A stretch of 64,000 nucleotides of DNA from Endomychus coccineus (GCA_958510875.1 OY294068.1:164398388-164462387); one strand, 5' to 3'; shown: positions 59,501-62,440, counted from the stretch's first letter. Notes: a model not told the origin generated them from the letters alone. Numbers and translations: made by a program.

Positions 59501-60191
59501 CTTTCAGAAGCTTTATTGGGTGTACTATCGAAACTTTCTTCATGAATCTGGAGTGTTATAGAAGGTCCTGATTCTAAGGTTATTTCAGTTTCAAGTATAA
59601 CTCTATCTTCTCCTGGTAGTACTGCGCATTCTCCGTCATTTGCGTGGTCATGTAAGCCGTATTTTTCACACATATTCAAGAAGATAGGGTAATTATCAAG
59701 TTGAATCAACCTTTTGAAACTGTCTTCGCCTACTTTCCGTTTCAGTTTTATGAGAGATCTAATGGACGCTTCTTCAGTTAAAGTATGTTCAGACGTAGAC
59801 CATATTTCATTTGCTAATTGCTTGATAGTATTCAATGTGAACAGATCAGATTGGATGAGAGACGGGATAGCTGTTATGATACCAATAGTGATGTTGAGAG
59901 GCGTTGATTCGTTGATGGCAACGATTTCTGATATAATTTGATCAGGTTTCAGAGAATGTCGTAAGTATATTTTCAGGCAATCAATAACACCTCTTCGCAC
60001 AGATGGAGCCGAATGTCCCAAATTGATTATGAGATTTGGTAATAATACTTCCATGTTGTCATCTAAAGATTGATGTGGAAGAGCTAATACAAGATCGGCT
60101 AACACTCGTAGAGCATGTTGGCGGACTTCTTTTTCCGGATCATGTAAGCGATCACGAAGAGTTGCTATTAATGTTACAACATCTGAACCCT
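7557..60191 (-). CDS. TOGARAM1: TOGARAM/crescerin homologue, 10 exons, 5' end missing
   Basis: This is the spliced minus-strand gene: exons 60191-58381, 46373-46070, 43921-43630, 40616-40463, 37548-37464, 34813-34523, 31962-31827, 13997-13757, 10793-10059 and 7988-7557. All nine introns are GT-AG, and the codon phases (0,1,2,0,1,1,2,0,0) fit at every junction, giving one open frame of about 1492 residues plus stop. HEAT-like TOG repeats occupy roughly residues 1-190, then exons 2-3, and finally exons 9-10. Serine-rich and basic linkers separate them. This layout matches the TOGARAM (crescerin, CHE-12) family, which binds tubulin and regulates axonemal microtubules in cilia. In an insect that would mean sensory neurons and possibly sperm (known of the family, not shown here). 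The human protein is about 1.7 kb of residues, so a modest N-terminal piece is absent. Family identity is confident; the choice between paralogues is inferred. Confidence 0.88.
8339..8668 (+). mobile_element. truncated mariner, 5' end only
   Basis: It starts after a TA with CGAGGGTAAGGTGAAAAGTC and follows the full mariner copy at 20340 through its 5' UTR and the first ~45 codons (start near 8520). It then stops abruptly at ACCACAAA, where a different repeat (8669-9203) begins. An internal stretch of about 15 bp is missing. It lies in the TOGARAM intron between exons 9 and 10. Confidence 0.85.
8669..9203 (+). repeat. dispersed repeat, copy 1 (inverted mate at 29495-30030)
   Basis: About 530 bp match the reverse complement of 29495-30030, starting at TAGTCTAGGAGCCAGAGCGA and including TGATGGCACCATGTT near the right end. 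Both copies contain a short open frame beginning MALWFI.GGRFN.QFIS, but the two diverge and break quickly, so it is not clearly coding. I do not recognise the family. Confidence 0.75.
9204..10058. other. intron, no feature supported
   Basis: This is the distal part of the intron between exons 9 and 10. About 9300-9450 weakly resembles the Penelope-like tails near 950 and 22600. The remainder has no recognised content. Confidence 0.35.
10059..10793 (-). CDS. TOGARAM1: TOGARAM exon 9: linker and first half of C-terminal TOG domain
   Basis: The acceptor is a long T-tract with ACAG, and the donor a consensus GTGAGT. The exon is 245 whole codons. The first ~160 residues are acidic and Ser-rich linker with a basic patch (VRKLSKRYSHVPVARKSSYR). 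The last ~80 residues are TOG helices (KDLVQEVLTQLKSPDWETTM, LRSQVARTACQAASEMFNTC) typical of the TOGARAM C-terminal domain. The first base triplet is GTG, read internally, so it is not a start. Confidence 0.88.
10794..11990. other. intron; possible LTR-like remnant around 10960-11260
   Basis: AT-rich intron. Around 11110-11250 an AATAAA-containing stretch is followed by CATATGGCGATCTCTGCCAA, a layout that can occur at the 3' end of a long terminal repeat and primer site. No second copy or internal ORFs are present, so this is weak. Confidence 0.2.
12000..13470 (+). pseudogene. R1/Jockey-like LINE relic: RT, RNase H and C-terminus
   Basis: Plus-strand broken frames give reverse-transcriptase sequence including an SEECPQEGVLSSLLF-type box (about 12250-12300), then SCNGFLKRWSADQ (12770-12810), RNase H-like sequence (YSVRMGDFKIVFRVEWLAIY, 12980-13050) and the downstream block that is also found at 1974-2204 on the minus strand. 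Many stops and a large deletion lie between the RT core and the later part. It sits just upstream of exon 8's donor. Confidence 0.75.
13757..13997 (-). CDS. TOGARAM1: TOGARAM exon 8: Pro/Ser-rich linker
   Basis: The acceptor is TTTTCAG and the donor GTAATG. It is 241 nt long, enters in phase 2 and ends on a whole codon. The product is proline- and serine-rich (RPPYDSPSIKSIQRLSSGSE, SGYFTPPPAERPNARVTP) and ends in an acidic stretch, EIEDFCDSDTQ...EYIE. It lies in frame between exons 7 and 9. It is probably a disordered spacer before the C-terminal TOG domain. Confidence 0.78.
13998..15537. other. intron, no feature supported
   Basis: Start of the 17.8-kb intron between exons 8 and 7. It is AT-rich, with only short chance frames. 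A 70-codon frame at 14241-14453 has no recognisable motif or splice context. Confidence 0.4.
15542..17847 (-). mobile_element. piggyBac-family element, end to end
   Basis: 2306 bp with 14-bp terminal inverted repeats CCCTACACTGCTTA, flanked by TTAA at 15538-15541 and 17848-17851, the target duplication diagnostic of piggyBac. The minus strand encodes the broken transposase described separately. The exact ends suggest ordinary insertion followed by mutation, without rearrangement. Confidence 0.93.
15791..17450 (-). pseudogene. piggyBac transposase, broken
   Basis: In minus-strand order: an acidic N-terminus (RPLSEKELKEVFDNLRWSDS, 17450-17205), the DDE_Tnp_1_7 start with TPYQFFRYFFDYLLKKIKEE (17089-16883), the catalytic-site stretch FDNHYSSVPLVSYLAYQEI (about 16437-16380), and then the later domain with NKHMGGVDFFDSMIGRYKI (16120-16060) through the C-terminal region ending near 15791. 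Frames shift repeatedly and stops interrupt. The cysteine-rich C-terminal finger is not clearly seen. Confidence 0.88.
18000..18985 (-). pseudogene. LINE ORF2 fragment: RNase H and C-terminal zinc-knuckle region
   Basis: The minus strand reads LVWLSDGSKVGQAS, then VTLGTYCTVFQADVYAI (the usual Glu is Asp here), ICICIDSRSALGTL and LIWVPGHSGIVKNEMADSLV, an RNase H with its four acidic positions in place except for the Glu-to-Asp change. After a stop, a second frame gives MTCILTGHCRLNKHLHTMGI and ICRKYVGNASHILLKCPAL, the C-terminal Cys/His region. It resembles the RNase H-bearing Jockey/I/R1-type LINEs. The RT upstream is missing. Confidence 0.82.
18986..20337. other. intron, no feature supported
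   Basis: AT-rich intron between the LINE fragment and the mariner. No open frame, repeat pair or RNA gene was recognised. Confidence 0.4.
20340..21610 (+). mobile_element. mariner element, full length
   Basis: 1271 bp between TA dinucleotides (20338-20339, 21611-21612). Inverted ends are CGAGGGCAAGGTGATTAGTC at the left and its imperfect complement at the right (...CACTTTGCCCTCG). Length, ends and TA duplication fit the mariner family. A truncated relative lies at 8339-8668. Confidence 0.93.
20515..21558 (+). pseudogene. mariner transposase with stop and lost catalytic Asp
   Basis: Reading starts at MEKSEFRVSIKYYLLSGKNI. The N-terminal paired helix-turn-helix region is followed by WVPHLLSVDNKR, first catalytic Asp in VTVDKTWIHH, an in-frame TGA at 21183, the second Asp in LFHQDNTPTY, and LYSLDVAPCNFYLFPNLNKW. 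There the third catalytic Asp, 34 residues on, is Asn. A TGA in LEKH* truncates the C-terminus. With one nonsense codon inside the core and a D-to-N change, the enzyme cannot be active. Confidence 0.93.
21613..22089. other. intron, no feature supported
   Basis: No recognised feature between the mariner and the Penelope-like fragment. Confidence 0.4.
22090..22640 (+). mobile_element. Penelope-like 3' fragment with GIY-YIG endonuclease
   Basis: NEKESGVYKLRCDNCNALYI followed by GQTGRSLSVRLYQHLRSY (22152-22280) is a clear GIY-YIG nuclease start: G-V-Y, the C..C pair, Y-I-G-Q-T, and the catalytic Arg position. It decays after about 65 residues. The following 260 bp resemble 770-990, probably the shared 3' tail. 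The reverse transcriptase is absent. Confidence 0.8.
22641..23460. other. intron, no feature supported
   Basis: Very AT-rich, no recognised feature. Confidence 0.4.
23508..23545 (-). ncRNA. decayed hammerhead motif (Penelope copy 2, left end)
   Basis: On the minus strand the CTGATGA core (23528-23534 complement) and the GAAAC box (23510-23514) are present. Stem II is mismatched and stem I weak. It is the inverted partner of the motif at 24564-24605 and is probably inactive. Confidence 0.5.
24564..24605 (+). ncRNA. hammerhead ribozyme-like motif (Penelope copy 2, right end)
   Basis: Stem I GTTTT/AAGAC (one G-U), core CTGATGA (24569-24575), one extra T, stem II GGTC-GTGA-GACC with GUGA tetraloop, GAAA, and a two-pair stem III (AC/GT closing ATAC) before the cleavage triplet GTA (24598-24600). 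This is close to a type I hammerhead with the short stem III reported in Penelope-like elements. The inserted T between the core and stem II is the main deviation. Confidence 0.75.
24660..25455. other. intron, no feature supported
   Basis: No recognised feature between the Penelope-like element and the long-TIR transposon. Confidence 0.4.
25457..26043 (+). repeat. left terminal inverted repeat, includes transposase ATG
   Basis: The arm matches the complement of 27178-27776 with scattered substitutions and small gaps. It contains the ATG at 26010 and the first 11 codons (MAQNFTNTEMV). Confidence 0.88.
26010..27063 (+). pseudogene. Tc1/mariner-like transposase (DUF4817-type N-terminus), three frames
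   Basis: The N-terminus MAQNFTNTEMVDMLLIYERC, with the later RIPNRQTF.K, is the helix-turn-helix region called DUF4817 in many insect proteins. The catalytic core follows in pieces: ILFTDGDTFTRCG (first Asp), NVWVGIV, FIHDGAPPHF (second Asp), WPARSPDLTPCDFFLWGALK (third Asp). The second and third Asp are separated by 43 residues. At least two frameshifts (near 26130-26260 and 26690) break the ORF, and about ten residues are lost at the second. The three catalytic acids are still present. Confidence 0.9.
27178..27776 (-). repeat. right terminal inverted repeat
   Basis: Mirror of the left arm. It carries a second copy of the ATG and first codons on the minus strand (ATG complement at 27208-27210), which runs into a stop after about 17 codons. 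Confidence 0.88.
27800..28420 (-). mobile_element. Penelope-like fragment (family B), GIY-YIG and hammerhead-like end
   Basis: The minus strand from about 28260 reads ESGVYKVECEDYNKLFIGQT then GRSFKTRNKEHFNL, a GIY-YIG domain, continuing through a VASHINETDHKF-type tail to a stop near 28010. Further on, at 27879-27840, a hammerhead-like sequence follows. It abuts the long-TIR transposon. Confidence 0.75.
27840..27879 (-). ncRNA. hammerhead-like motif with altered core (Penelope family B)
   Basis: The minus strand has TTGATGA in place of CTGATGA, then a GCCA/TGGT stem II, GAAAC and ATGTC (cleavage triplet GTC). Stem I is short. The first core C is U, a change expected to destroy activity. The arrangement is the one usual for Penelope-like elements. 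Confidence 0.5.
28421..29494. other. intron, no feature supported
   Basis: AT-rich. A short CCCCCCCGCAACCCCCGCGG patch at about 28750 stands out in composition but has no assigned function. Confidence 0.35.
29495..30030 (-). repeat. dispersed repeat, copy 2 (inverted mate at 8669-9203)
   Basis: Reverse complement of the unit at 8669-9203 with about the same limits (outer edge CCTAGACTAT at 30021-30030). Here it is not attached to a mariner, which shows that the unit is a separate element and not part of mariner. Confidence 0.75.
30031..31129. other. intron, no feature supported
   Basis: AT-rich, no open frame or repeat partner recognised. Confidence 0.4.
31130..31480 (-). mobile_element. 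Penelope-like fragment: GIY-YIG endonuclease relic
   Basis: The minus strand reads KVYVPDFDKSGIYKINCVSC then SKCYVSQTRKNISTRYKEYF and DEHILNTGHTIT. This is a GIY-YIG domain (G-I-Y kept, Y-I-G changed to Y-V-S) with the C..C pair seen in the other fragments. It is a different subfamily from 22152 and 28260. Confidence 0.75.
31827..31962 (-). CDS. TOGARAM1: TOGARAM exon 7: linker
   Basis: The acceptor is TTGCAG and the donor GTTAGT. The exon is 136 nt, phase 1 in and phase 2 out, encoding GSEYSSCTGRSLRWHGSGIP and then LDGRLRIKGNWASSQDASTP. No domain is recognised. Its last two bases (CG) are completed to Arg by the first base of exon 8, nearly 18 kb away, across the most transposon-rich intron of the window. 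Confidence 0.74.
31963..32600. other. intron with a 32-bp tandem pair
   Basis: The intron between exons 7 and 6 starts here. Apart from the tandem pair at 32396-32459 nothing is recognised before the LINE. Confidence 0.4.
32396..32459. repeat. 32-bp tandem duplication (2 units)
   Basis: Two identical 32-bp units beginning GCCTCCCTCAGGTGGCGACA. They are unusually GC-rich for this intron. Confidence 0.95.
32640..34150 (+). pseudogene. R1/Jockey-like LINE relic: RT domain
   Basis: Read in shifting plus-strand frames: pre-RT sequence (EVSEIRYAIVAAYEANCPLK, 32670-32735; VSQRQYKELLRKFQESLLW), an RT box with SISEGCPQGAVLFPLLWSLV (33565-33625), the catalytic YADDIAIL (about 33672-33696), KYLGVTLDEKT (33880-33912) and the thumb-like SRLRHAVLVWWRR (34040-34075). 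It matches the 12.0-13.5 kb copy where they overlap. Many stops are present and it is dead. Confidence 0.82.
34523..34813 (-). CDS. TOGARAM1: TOGARAM exon 6: Ser-rich linker
   Basis: The acceptor is TTTTAG and the donor GTTTGT. The exon is 291 nt, phase 1 in and phase 1 out. It encodes a polar linker (RKYDRGRSISPVGRCGSQDR, ending TITSTSSTSS). Codon frame, splice borders and compositional match to the neighbouring linkers support it. No known domain is seen. Confidence 0.75.
35165..36002 (-). pseudogene. CR1-like LINE relic, 3' part
   Basis: Minus-strand 3' end of the RT ORF and tail. It shares long blocks with 42540-43060, 49080-49470 and (inverse) 63380-63990, including the segment encoding KTQAFVFSE.ADPTI, and the R.K.Y.T.QQLL.IY.A.V-type thumb. 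At 35900-35990 it also includes the Q..DAIN.DL..I.K motif. Frames are broken. Confidence 0.75.
36003..36665 (+). pseudogene. LINE RNase H and C-terminal fragment
   Basis: SHNQPQDGFLWILKYTGVEG followed by NEKAEELARKGHEP (36000-36100) is the end of an RNase H domain, where the usual WVPGH has decayed to WILKY. Downstream frames give RILHCHLKGHIEKLG and a cysteine-containing C-terminal block near 36350. A related element lies at 53970-54780. It joins the CR1-like relic head to head at about 36002. Confidence 0.7.
36666..37463. other. intron, no feature supported
   Basis: AT-rich intron next to exon 5. No recognised feature. Confidence 0.35.
37464..37548 (-). CDS. TOGARAM1: TOGARAM exon 5: short linker exon
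   Basis: An 85-nt exon with a polypyrimidine tract and ACAG acceptor, and a GTAAGC donor. It enters in phase 0 and leaves in phase 1. It encodes DELVPIKNGNVAVLPLNVSG and KKLHSKR. No domain is visible. It is supported by splice signals and by phase agreement on both sides, rather than by similarity. Confidence 0.72.
38330..38640 (-). pseudogene. CR1-like LINE endonuclease fragment
   Basis: About 300 bp match 49640-49915 in the same orientation, sharing TTGCGTTGGGTCATCAGATT and the GACAGGTCGTAGTGAT block. In the longer copy this is the end of the AP-endonuclease domain (YDYAYTLDLFLTNYPDP, PPLGNSNHSLSL). Confidence 0.7.
38979..39866 (-). pseudogene. virus-like three-ORF relic (Maverick/adintovirus-like?)
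   Basis: Three minus-strand reading frames lie in a row. The first (39866-39676) has YTGNAYIKNDMLAFDEIPIE then YVHWDDVLAIVYRL and VASSYAG. The second (39613-39316) starts MASMDKFGRT and has LFLTGDGNYDFEHNRLCNV, like the start of a fibre-type protein. The third (about 39300-38979) has VILIPKIGGFLPFLIHLFTL then AGASAGDGAGIAKALNDSKV, a hydrophobic segment with a polar tail. I recall this trio as a recurring set in insect genomes linked to large DNA transposons of viral origin, but the exact source is uncertain. All three carry breaks. Confidence 0.5.
40078..40195. repeat. ~15-bp imperfect minisatellite, GTCG phase
   Basis: The tetranucleotide GTCG (once GACG) recurs at 40106, 40122, 40137, 40151, 40166 and 40181, spaced 14-16 bp, inside a diverged unit resembling GATNAAATGTCGNGN. 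It starts about 270 bp beyond exon 4's donor. Confidence 0.7.
40463..40616 (-). CDS. TOGARAM1: TOGARAM exon 4: end of second TOG domain, start of linker
   Basis: The acceptor is CCTTTCAG and the donor GTTAGT. The exon is 154 nt long, entering in phase 2 and ending on a whole codon. It encodes LSRRQLPIVDSNGNIRYTSP and then a polar stretch ending YWRHNSRHE. The 'RRQLP..(S/G)..G.I.Y' segment directly following the TOG helices is a family feature. A 15-bp minisatellite lies about 260 bp downstream in the next intron. Confidence 0.82.
40617..42110. other. intron with simple repeats
   Basis: No gene is seen. It holds AT-rich TA runs near 41461-41485 and 41998-42016 and the AG microsatellite listed separately. 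Confidence 0.4.
41548..41581. repeat. (AG)n microsatellite
   Basis: About 17 uninterrupted AG units. Confidence 0.98.
42122..42375 (+). mobile_element. tRNA-derived SINE-like unit
   Basis: Box A TAGCTCAGTGG (42133-42143) and box B GGTTCGAATCC (42165-42175) are perfect RNA polymerase III promoter elements. They are only about 21 bp apart, so the anticodon arm is deleted and no functional tRNA can form. An unrelated body of about 190 bp follows, ending in AT-rich sequence. This is the usual build of a tRNA-derived SINE. No second copy is in the window. Confidence 0.65.
42540..43200 (-). pseudogene. CR1-like LINE relic, RT thumb and 3' part
   Basis: Same family as 35165-36002 and 49080-49630. 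The minus strand includes a partial RT start with CRLFTLSYKLGVF..SW-type sequence (about 43190-43060), a deletion over the catalytic core, then RQRQVDATNGDLAKSLK and the 3' part to 42540. Frameshifted. Confidence 0.72.
43630..43921 (-). CDS. TOGARAM1: TOGARAM exon 3: second half of second TOG domain
   Basis: The acceptor is TTTGCAG and the donor a consensus GTGAGT. The 292 nt enter in phase 1 and leave in phase 2. The product contains GREGSLQILMAACRLFPSTD and the conserved-looking RKALLALGDRRRRIRHAALE, which match the TOGARAM second TOG domain closely and were the clearest family signal in the window. It continues into exon 4, which completes the Arg codon. Confidence 0.88.
44068..44510 (-). 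pseudogene. CR1-like LINE relic, internally deleted
   Basis: The minus strand reads VSINARLPHGSVLAPSLFLL (RT box before the catalytic site; the family form is PQGSVLAP), followed soon after by the distal 3' part, so the catalytic YADD region is lost. It belongs to the same family as 49080-50440. Confidence 0.65.
44820..45870 (-). pseudogene. CR1/Rex-like LINE relic with intact RT core
   Basis: The minus strand from 45759 reads MEVIYQNFSKAFDKVSKLRL, GVPQGSVIGSLLFSIYTSDI and the catalytic SQYADDIKLY. The fingers and palm are well preserved for about 118 residues. After a broken stretch, 45150-44827 gives SVPRRATRMRF, Y.QRLGLCEIPKAEDRLRRG and DLLTTYKIL, the C-terminal signature of LINEs lacking RNase H. 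It is a different family from the other CR1-like copies in this window. Confidence 0.82.
46070..46373 (-). CDS. TOGARAM1: TOGARAM exon 2: first half of second TOG domain
   Basis: The acceptor is TTCTAG and the donor GTATGA. The exon has 304 nt, enters in phase 0 and leaves in phase 1. It encodes helices beginning ELDLAKKYNAFDHMVNSLKD and ending APYGVRLAVITMKRTSC, typical of a HEAT/TOG repeat. It joins in frame to the exon at 43921. The 12-kb intron before it holds LINE, MULE and satellite sequence. Confidence 0.85.
46374..47714. other. intron, unassigned frames
   Basis: Minus-strand open stretches at 47060-46815 and 47556-47356 look somewhat protein-like (for example ASGKPYDMLNGTEVLGNLIL) and lie next to the MULE relic, so they may be its degraded distal part, but I recognise no domain. 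Confidence 0.3.
47715..48748 (-). pseudogene. MULE (Mutator-like) transposase relic
   Basis: The minus strand in order: SCNVAVEPFTQEDPNFQPFQ (near 48610); TIYMDGTLEYCVQHFQQLFI with IIHG (48430-48360), the first catalytic Asp region of MULE transposases; a gap where the second Asp should be; then GCSFHLTQAWFRKIHGFDLV (48165-48100), the C..H motif; and the helical region to 47715. Frames are broken and no terminal repeats were seen. Confidence 0.75.
48936..49075. other. AT-rich spacer
   Basis: A-rich/T-rich runs between the MULE relic and the CR1-like LINE. Nothing else is seen. Confidence 0.4.
49080..50440 (-). pseudogene. CR1-like LINE with endonuclease end joined to late RT
   Basis: Longest member of this family here. 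Minus strand: a region with SIHKNRPICSAQTTRSRLVS (50380-50150), the end of the AP-endonuclease domain (YDYAYTLDLFLTNYPDP and PPLGNSNHSLSL, about 49900-49790), then directly the RT box QGSVLAPILFMLHLNDLLED with GFADDGTLH (49610-49500), and the thumb/3' part to 49080. The proximal RT (fingers) is deleted. The catalytic Y is changed to F (FADD), which is tolerated in some reverse transcriptases. Confidence 0.8.
50727..50889. repeat. direct repeat, left copy (~160 bp)
   Basis: Matches 51833-51988 in the same orientation (TTTACCATGGGGAAATTCTT, CGTCCCCATACG, AAATTTGGATTGTA). The two copies flank a tandemly duplicated 310-bp segment. Confidence 0.85.
51217..51832. repeat. tandem duplication, two ~300-bp units
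   Basis: Unit 1 (about 51217-51528) and unit 2 (about 51558-51832) share GGCTATGATAGCTT, AAACATTACGATATGTACAA, CAGCGTCTTATTCTC and AAAACCTATTATATCG in order. Unit 2 is slightly shorter through deletions. No coding potential is convincing. Confidence 0.82.
51833..51988. repeat. direct repeat, right copy (~155 bp)
   Basis: Mate of 50727-50889, placed immediately after the second tandem unit. Confidence 0.85.
51989..53120. other. intron, no gene seen
   Basis: AT-rich. A CACCCTGTATATATG end-like motif at 52980-52996 resembles Tc1/mariner-type termini, but no partner was found. Confidence 0.35.
53122..53327. repeat. direct repeat left of a CR1-like insertion
   Basis: Shares ATTGGA.ATAATAG, TTCCTTAGATAATTTTTCTC, CACCCAATGCTCATGGCACC and AGGAATGCA with 53803-53971. 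A 30-bp segment is present only in this copy. Confidence 0.85.
53328..53790 (-). pseudogene. CR1-like LINE relic, proximal RT
   Basis: The minus strand reads IQYLENYKILNDQ, then RQQRLTGDLLAYVTNVWQNS and IEKHVESLDVALDISKTFDR (fingers and the first catalytic Asp region), then VFHRNLSWHQFCF in a shifted frame. This part is missing from the 49080 copy, and together the copies cover most of the family's RT. Confidence 0.78.
53803..53971. repeat. direct repeat right of a CR1-like insertion
   Basis: Mate of 53122-53327. The RNase H-bearing LINE fragment continues from this copy, so the repeat probably belongs to that LINE. Confidence 0.85.
53965..54780 (+). pseudogene. LINE RNase H and C-terminal fragment
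   Basis: The plus strand reads VYWYTDGSKIVEGTGPG (RNase H start with its first Asp), FLAKVYAIEKYAQYTL (the usual Glu is Lys), a scrambled middle, and a C-terminal stretch with CRFRMGAEETSIYLLQSYSA and RYISNHRGNF. It is related to 36003-36665. Heavily frameshifted. Confidence 0.72.
54781..55600. other. intron, no feature supported
   Basis: AT-rich, no recognised feature. Confidence 0.35.
55615..55690. repeat. ~15-bp imperfect minisatellite, ATTTGTTCGACA phase
   Basis: About five units of the type GACAGMATTTGTTC (AAATTTGTTAGACAAC, ATTTGTCCGACAG, AAATTTGTTCGACAG, CATTTGTTCGTGAACG). It resembles the array at 40078-40195 in period and in its TTGTYCGAC core. Confidence 0.75.
55691..56600. other. 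intron, no feature supported
   Basis: AT-rich, no recognised feature before the 155-bp tandem array. Confidence 0.35.
56600..57760. repeat. ~155-bp higher-order tandem array (about 7 units)
   Basis: The marker TATATGCAATGG (with variants) recurs near 56881, 57031, 57186, 57343, 57498 and 57647, spacing 149-157 bp. Each unit consists of two related halves, one with GAAGAATACTCAAACCTAGA and one with GAGAAATACTCAAACACAGA, both followed by AGAGATTGRAAACATGAT. So the 155-bp unit arose by duplication of a ~78-bp ancestor. The left edge (56600-56880) is less regular. Long minus-strand frames here only reflect the repeat. Confidence 0.9.
57761..58380. other. intron, no feature supported
   Basis: Between the tandem array and the donor of the first visible exon. 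No recognised content. Confidence 0.4.
58381..60191 (-). CDS. TOGARAM1: TOGARAM exon 1 of those visible: first TOG domain and long linker
   Basis: The exon opens after a pyrimidine-rich tract ending TTGCAG and needs one base from an upstream exon. It closes on CAG before a GTAGGT donor, phase 0. About 603 codons are open. The first ~180 residues are TOG/HEAT helices (motifs RDRLHDPEKEVRQHALRVLADL and PSVRRGVIDCLK). The remainder is a hydrophilic Ser/Thr/Lys-rich linker with basic patches (RRTPRRVRFGGEIV, RRSSSYTFLEN). Because the exon starts within the first TOG helices, the protein must begin further upstream. The exon is uninterrupted by stops or repeats, unlike its surroundings. Confidence 0.88.
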
Positions 60192-60707
60192 CTGCAACAA
60201 AAAGAGAGAAGCAATTGACTCTTCAGTATGGAAATATGGTGGCTGTTTCAAGTTTCAATAGATTTTTTCAGAGAATATTTCAAATATGAAACTTTTATTT
60301 GTAATTTCCGCTACTTGATTTTCAGCGTTATTAAGGAATCGCTCAAACTGTAGTAGGTAACGGAAGTTACAGTTAAAAGTGGTATTGATAAAGTATTCTT
60401 GAATTTTACATAGTAAAGGGTGATAGAATTTTATTACATACAAATTGGTCACTAGACACGATATTTCTACACGGCCTCCGTTTTCATCAACACATTTGTG
60501 TAAGCTTGGTAATGATTTCGTAAATGCGTTTTCATTATTATTTTATTTTAATAGCACTCTATCCTTCATCGACATCACACCAATATCGGCCTGTGCCAGT
60601 AAAATTTAGCAGCCATGGCCGTCAATTTTTGACAGTTTTGATAGATTTTTTGATCAAATTTCATTCCCATATATGTATATGACACAATAAACGCTCCGAA
60701 AGGGGTA
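60192..60707. other. upstream intron; open frame 60537-60255 unassigned
   Basis: The minus strand is open for about 90 codons here, with SLHKCVDENGGRVEISCLVT. It looks like the extreme C-terminus of a mariner-type transposase (the ..L..C.....G...E pattern) more than a TOG segment. No splice arrangement joins it in phase with a strong donor to the exon at 60191. Confidence 0.3.
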
Positions 60708-60709
60708 TA

Positions 60710-61673
60710 CAGGGGGTTTCAGAAAGACCTCCCGTAAATGCAGGGGACGGTTAGATTTTGCAAAAATAATCAGATTTTTCATATAAACTATGGTCCTATC
60801 TTCTTTTGTTTCGGAGATACGGGCGTTGAATCTAATTTTTTTCAATTGAAATTTTGCTGTTGCTCCTGTGCAGTTATAGATGTGAAATCTGGTACTCGGG
60901 GGTTTCAGAGGACGCCGTATAAGATGGTTTAGTTAGTTTTAGATTATGTGGTAGAGAGCGCTGAGTGTGCGAATTTTCGGCGTTTCTTTTAACCTTAACT
61001 TTTTTGAGAATAATTCTTTTGTTTTCTTTGCACATTTTTCTGGTTCACAATTTTATTTCAAACAGTTACAGTACTTTGTTGAGGTTCTCAAAATCTCACC
61101 GTTTTCGAGGAAACCGCGTTTAAATGAACATACGTGATTTCGGTAGTAAGGGAATTTTTTGATGAATTTTTGTTATGTTCATTTAAACGCGTTTCTCCGG
61201 AAATTCTCGCATTAAAGTATCTCTTTGTTAACATCATCAGAAAGGTTAGACAATTTTGCATCATTTTGGTTCAAAGCTCATTGACATACCGACATTGATG
61301 AGAGTGGGAAACAAGAGTACATTATTTGTTTGAAATAAAATTGTTAGCCAGAAAAATGTGCAGAAAAAAAATTATTCTCAAAAAAGTTAAGGCTAAAAGA
61401 GTCGCCAAAAAGTCGCGCACCCAGCGCCTTCTACCGCATAATCTGAAACTACCTATGTCGTCTTATTAGGTGTCTTCTAAAACCCTCGAGTACCAGATTT
61501 CACCGAATTATTTGAAACTGCACAGGAGCTACAGCAAAATTTCGTTTATAAAAGATTAAATTCGTATCTCCAAAACGAAAAAAGATAGTGCCATAGTTTA
61601 TATGAAAAATCTGATTATTTTTGTAAAATCTACGGTCCCCTGCATTTACGGCAGGTCTTTCTGGAACATCCTG
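60710..61673. mobile_element. foldback (MITE-like) element, 964 bp
   Basis: Flanked by TA (60708-60709, 61674-61675). The ends are CAGGGGGTTTCAGAAAGACC and the complement of CAGGATGTTCCAGAAAGACC. The arms are inverted repeats of nearly 400 bp or more, including CATATAAACTATGG on the left and its complement on the right, and a near-palindromic centre around TTTAAATGAACATA (61119-61170). There is no transposase. Ends and TA suggest mobilisation by a Tc1/mariner enzyme. Confidence 0.9.
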
Positions 61674-61739
61674 TATTTCGCCAAAATAAGATCGAAAACT
61701 TATCGGATGCCTAAATGGCTACCATTCATTTAGGACTTT

Positions 61740-62440
61740 CGCCAAAGCAATTGATAGAAATTTCGCTTCCAGTTCGTTCCCTCCCCTAACCAAATATGAT
61801 GACTAACTGGCTCACCACAAGAACAACCTTTTTGCCGTAATGTTTGCAGCAGATTCCACTTTGGATCCACAAGGAAAGGACACTTCCAATATTGCTGCCA
61901 TCGATAGCCATATGCCTGAAATTGCCTTCGTCAGTCCACAATTAGACACATTCTACTTGATCTTAATACCAAAAAGGACATGGACCAGACGGGATTCCAC
62001 TCGTCATTCTCAAGGAATTGTAACCAGAATTAACACCAGTTTTATGCAGGTTGTTTACCCTTTCATACAAACTTGGTGTGTTTCCACCCAGCTGAAAGAC
62101 AGCTAGAGATTAACGAATTCCAAAAAAAGGAAAGAAGGTCCTTCCTAACAATGATAGACTCACTGCAGTATTATCTGTGATCTCTAAAGTGATTGACAAA
62201 CCAATCAACATCGAGCTCTAAAATCGAGAATGACCGGCGGCAGTATGGGTTTTGTCAGTACAGATCAACACGAGACCTCCTCACTTACGTAACACATGTA
62301 TGGTAAAAATCTATCGCAAAATATGGCGAATCTCTAGCTGTAGCATTGGACATTGCCATACGCAGGTTATTCGGTGGAGCTCAATGTTTTTAAGTGCATA
62401 TACATTATGGGCAAAAGGCATGGCGTATCCCTGAGGCTTT
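61740..62440 (+). pseudogene. CR1-like LINE relic, proximal RT
   Basis: Plus strand: SFAADSTLDPQGK-type linker, then shifted frames giving K.HGPDGIPLVILKEL, TPVLCRLFTLSYKLGVFPPS and FCQYRSTRDLLTYVTHVW-type sequence. It is the same family as 53328-53790 (reverse orientation) and continues in the copy from 63080 after a 640-bp interruption. Confidence 0.72.

Noticed and set aside
60255..60537. Upstream TOGARAM exon on the minus strand
   Set aside because: The open frame ends in a weak donor in the wrong phase for the exon at 60191 and its sequence looks more like a transposase C-terminus.
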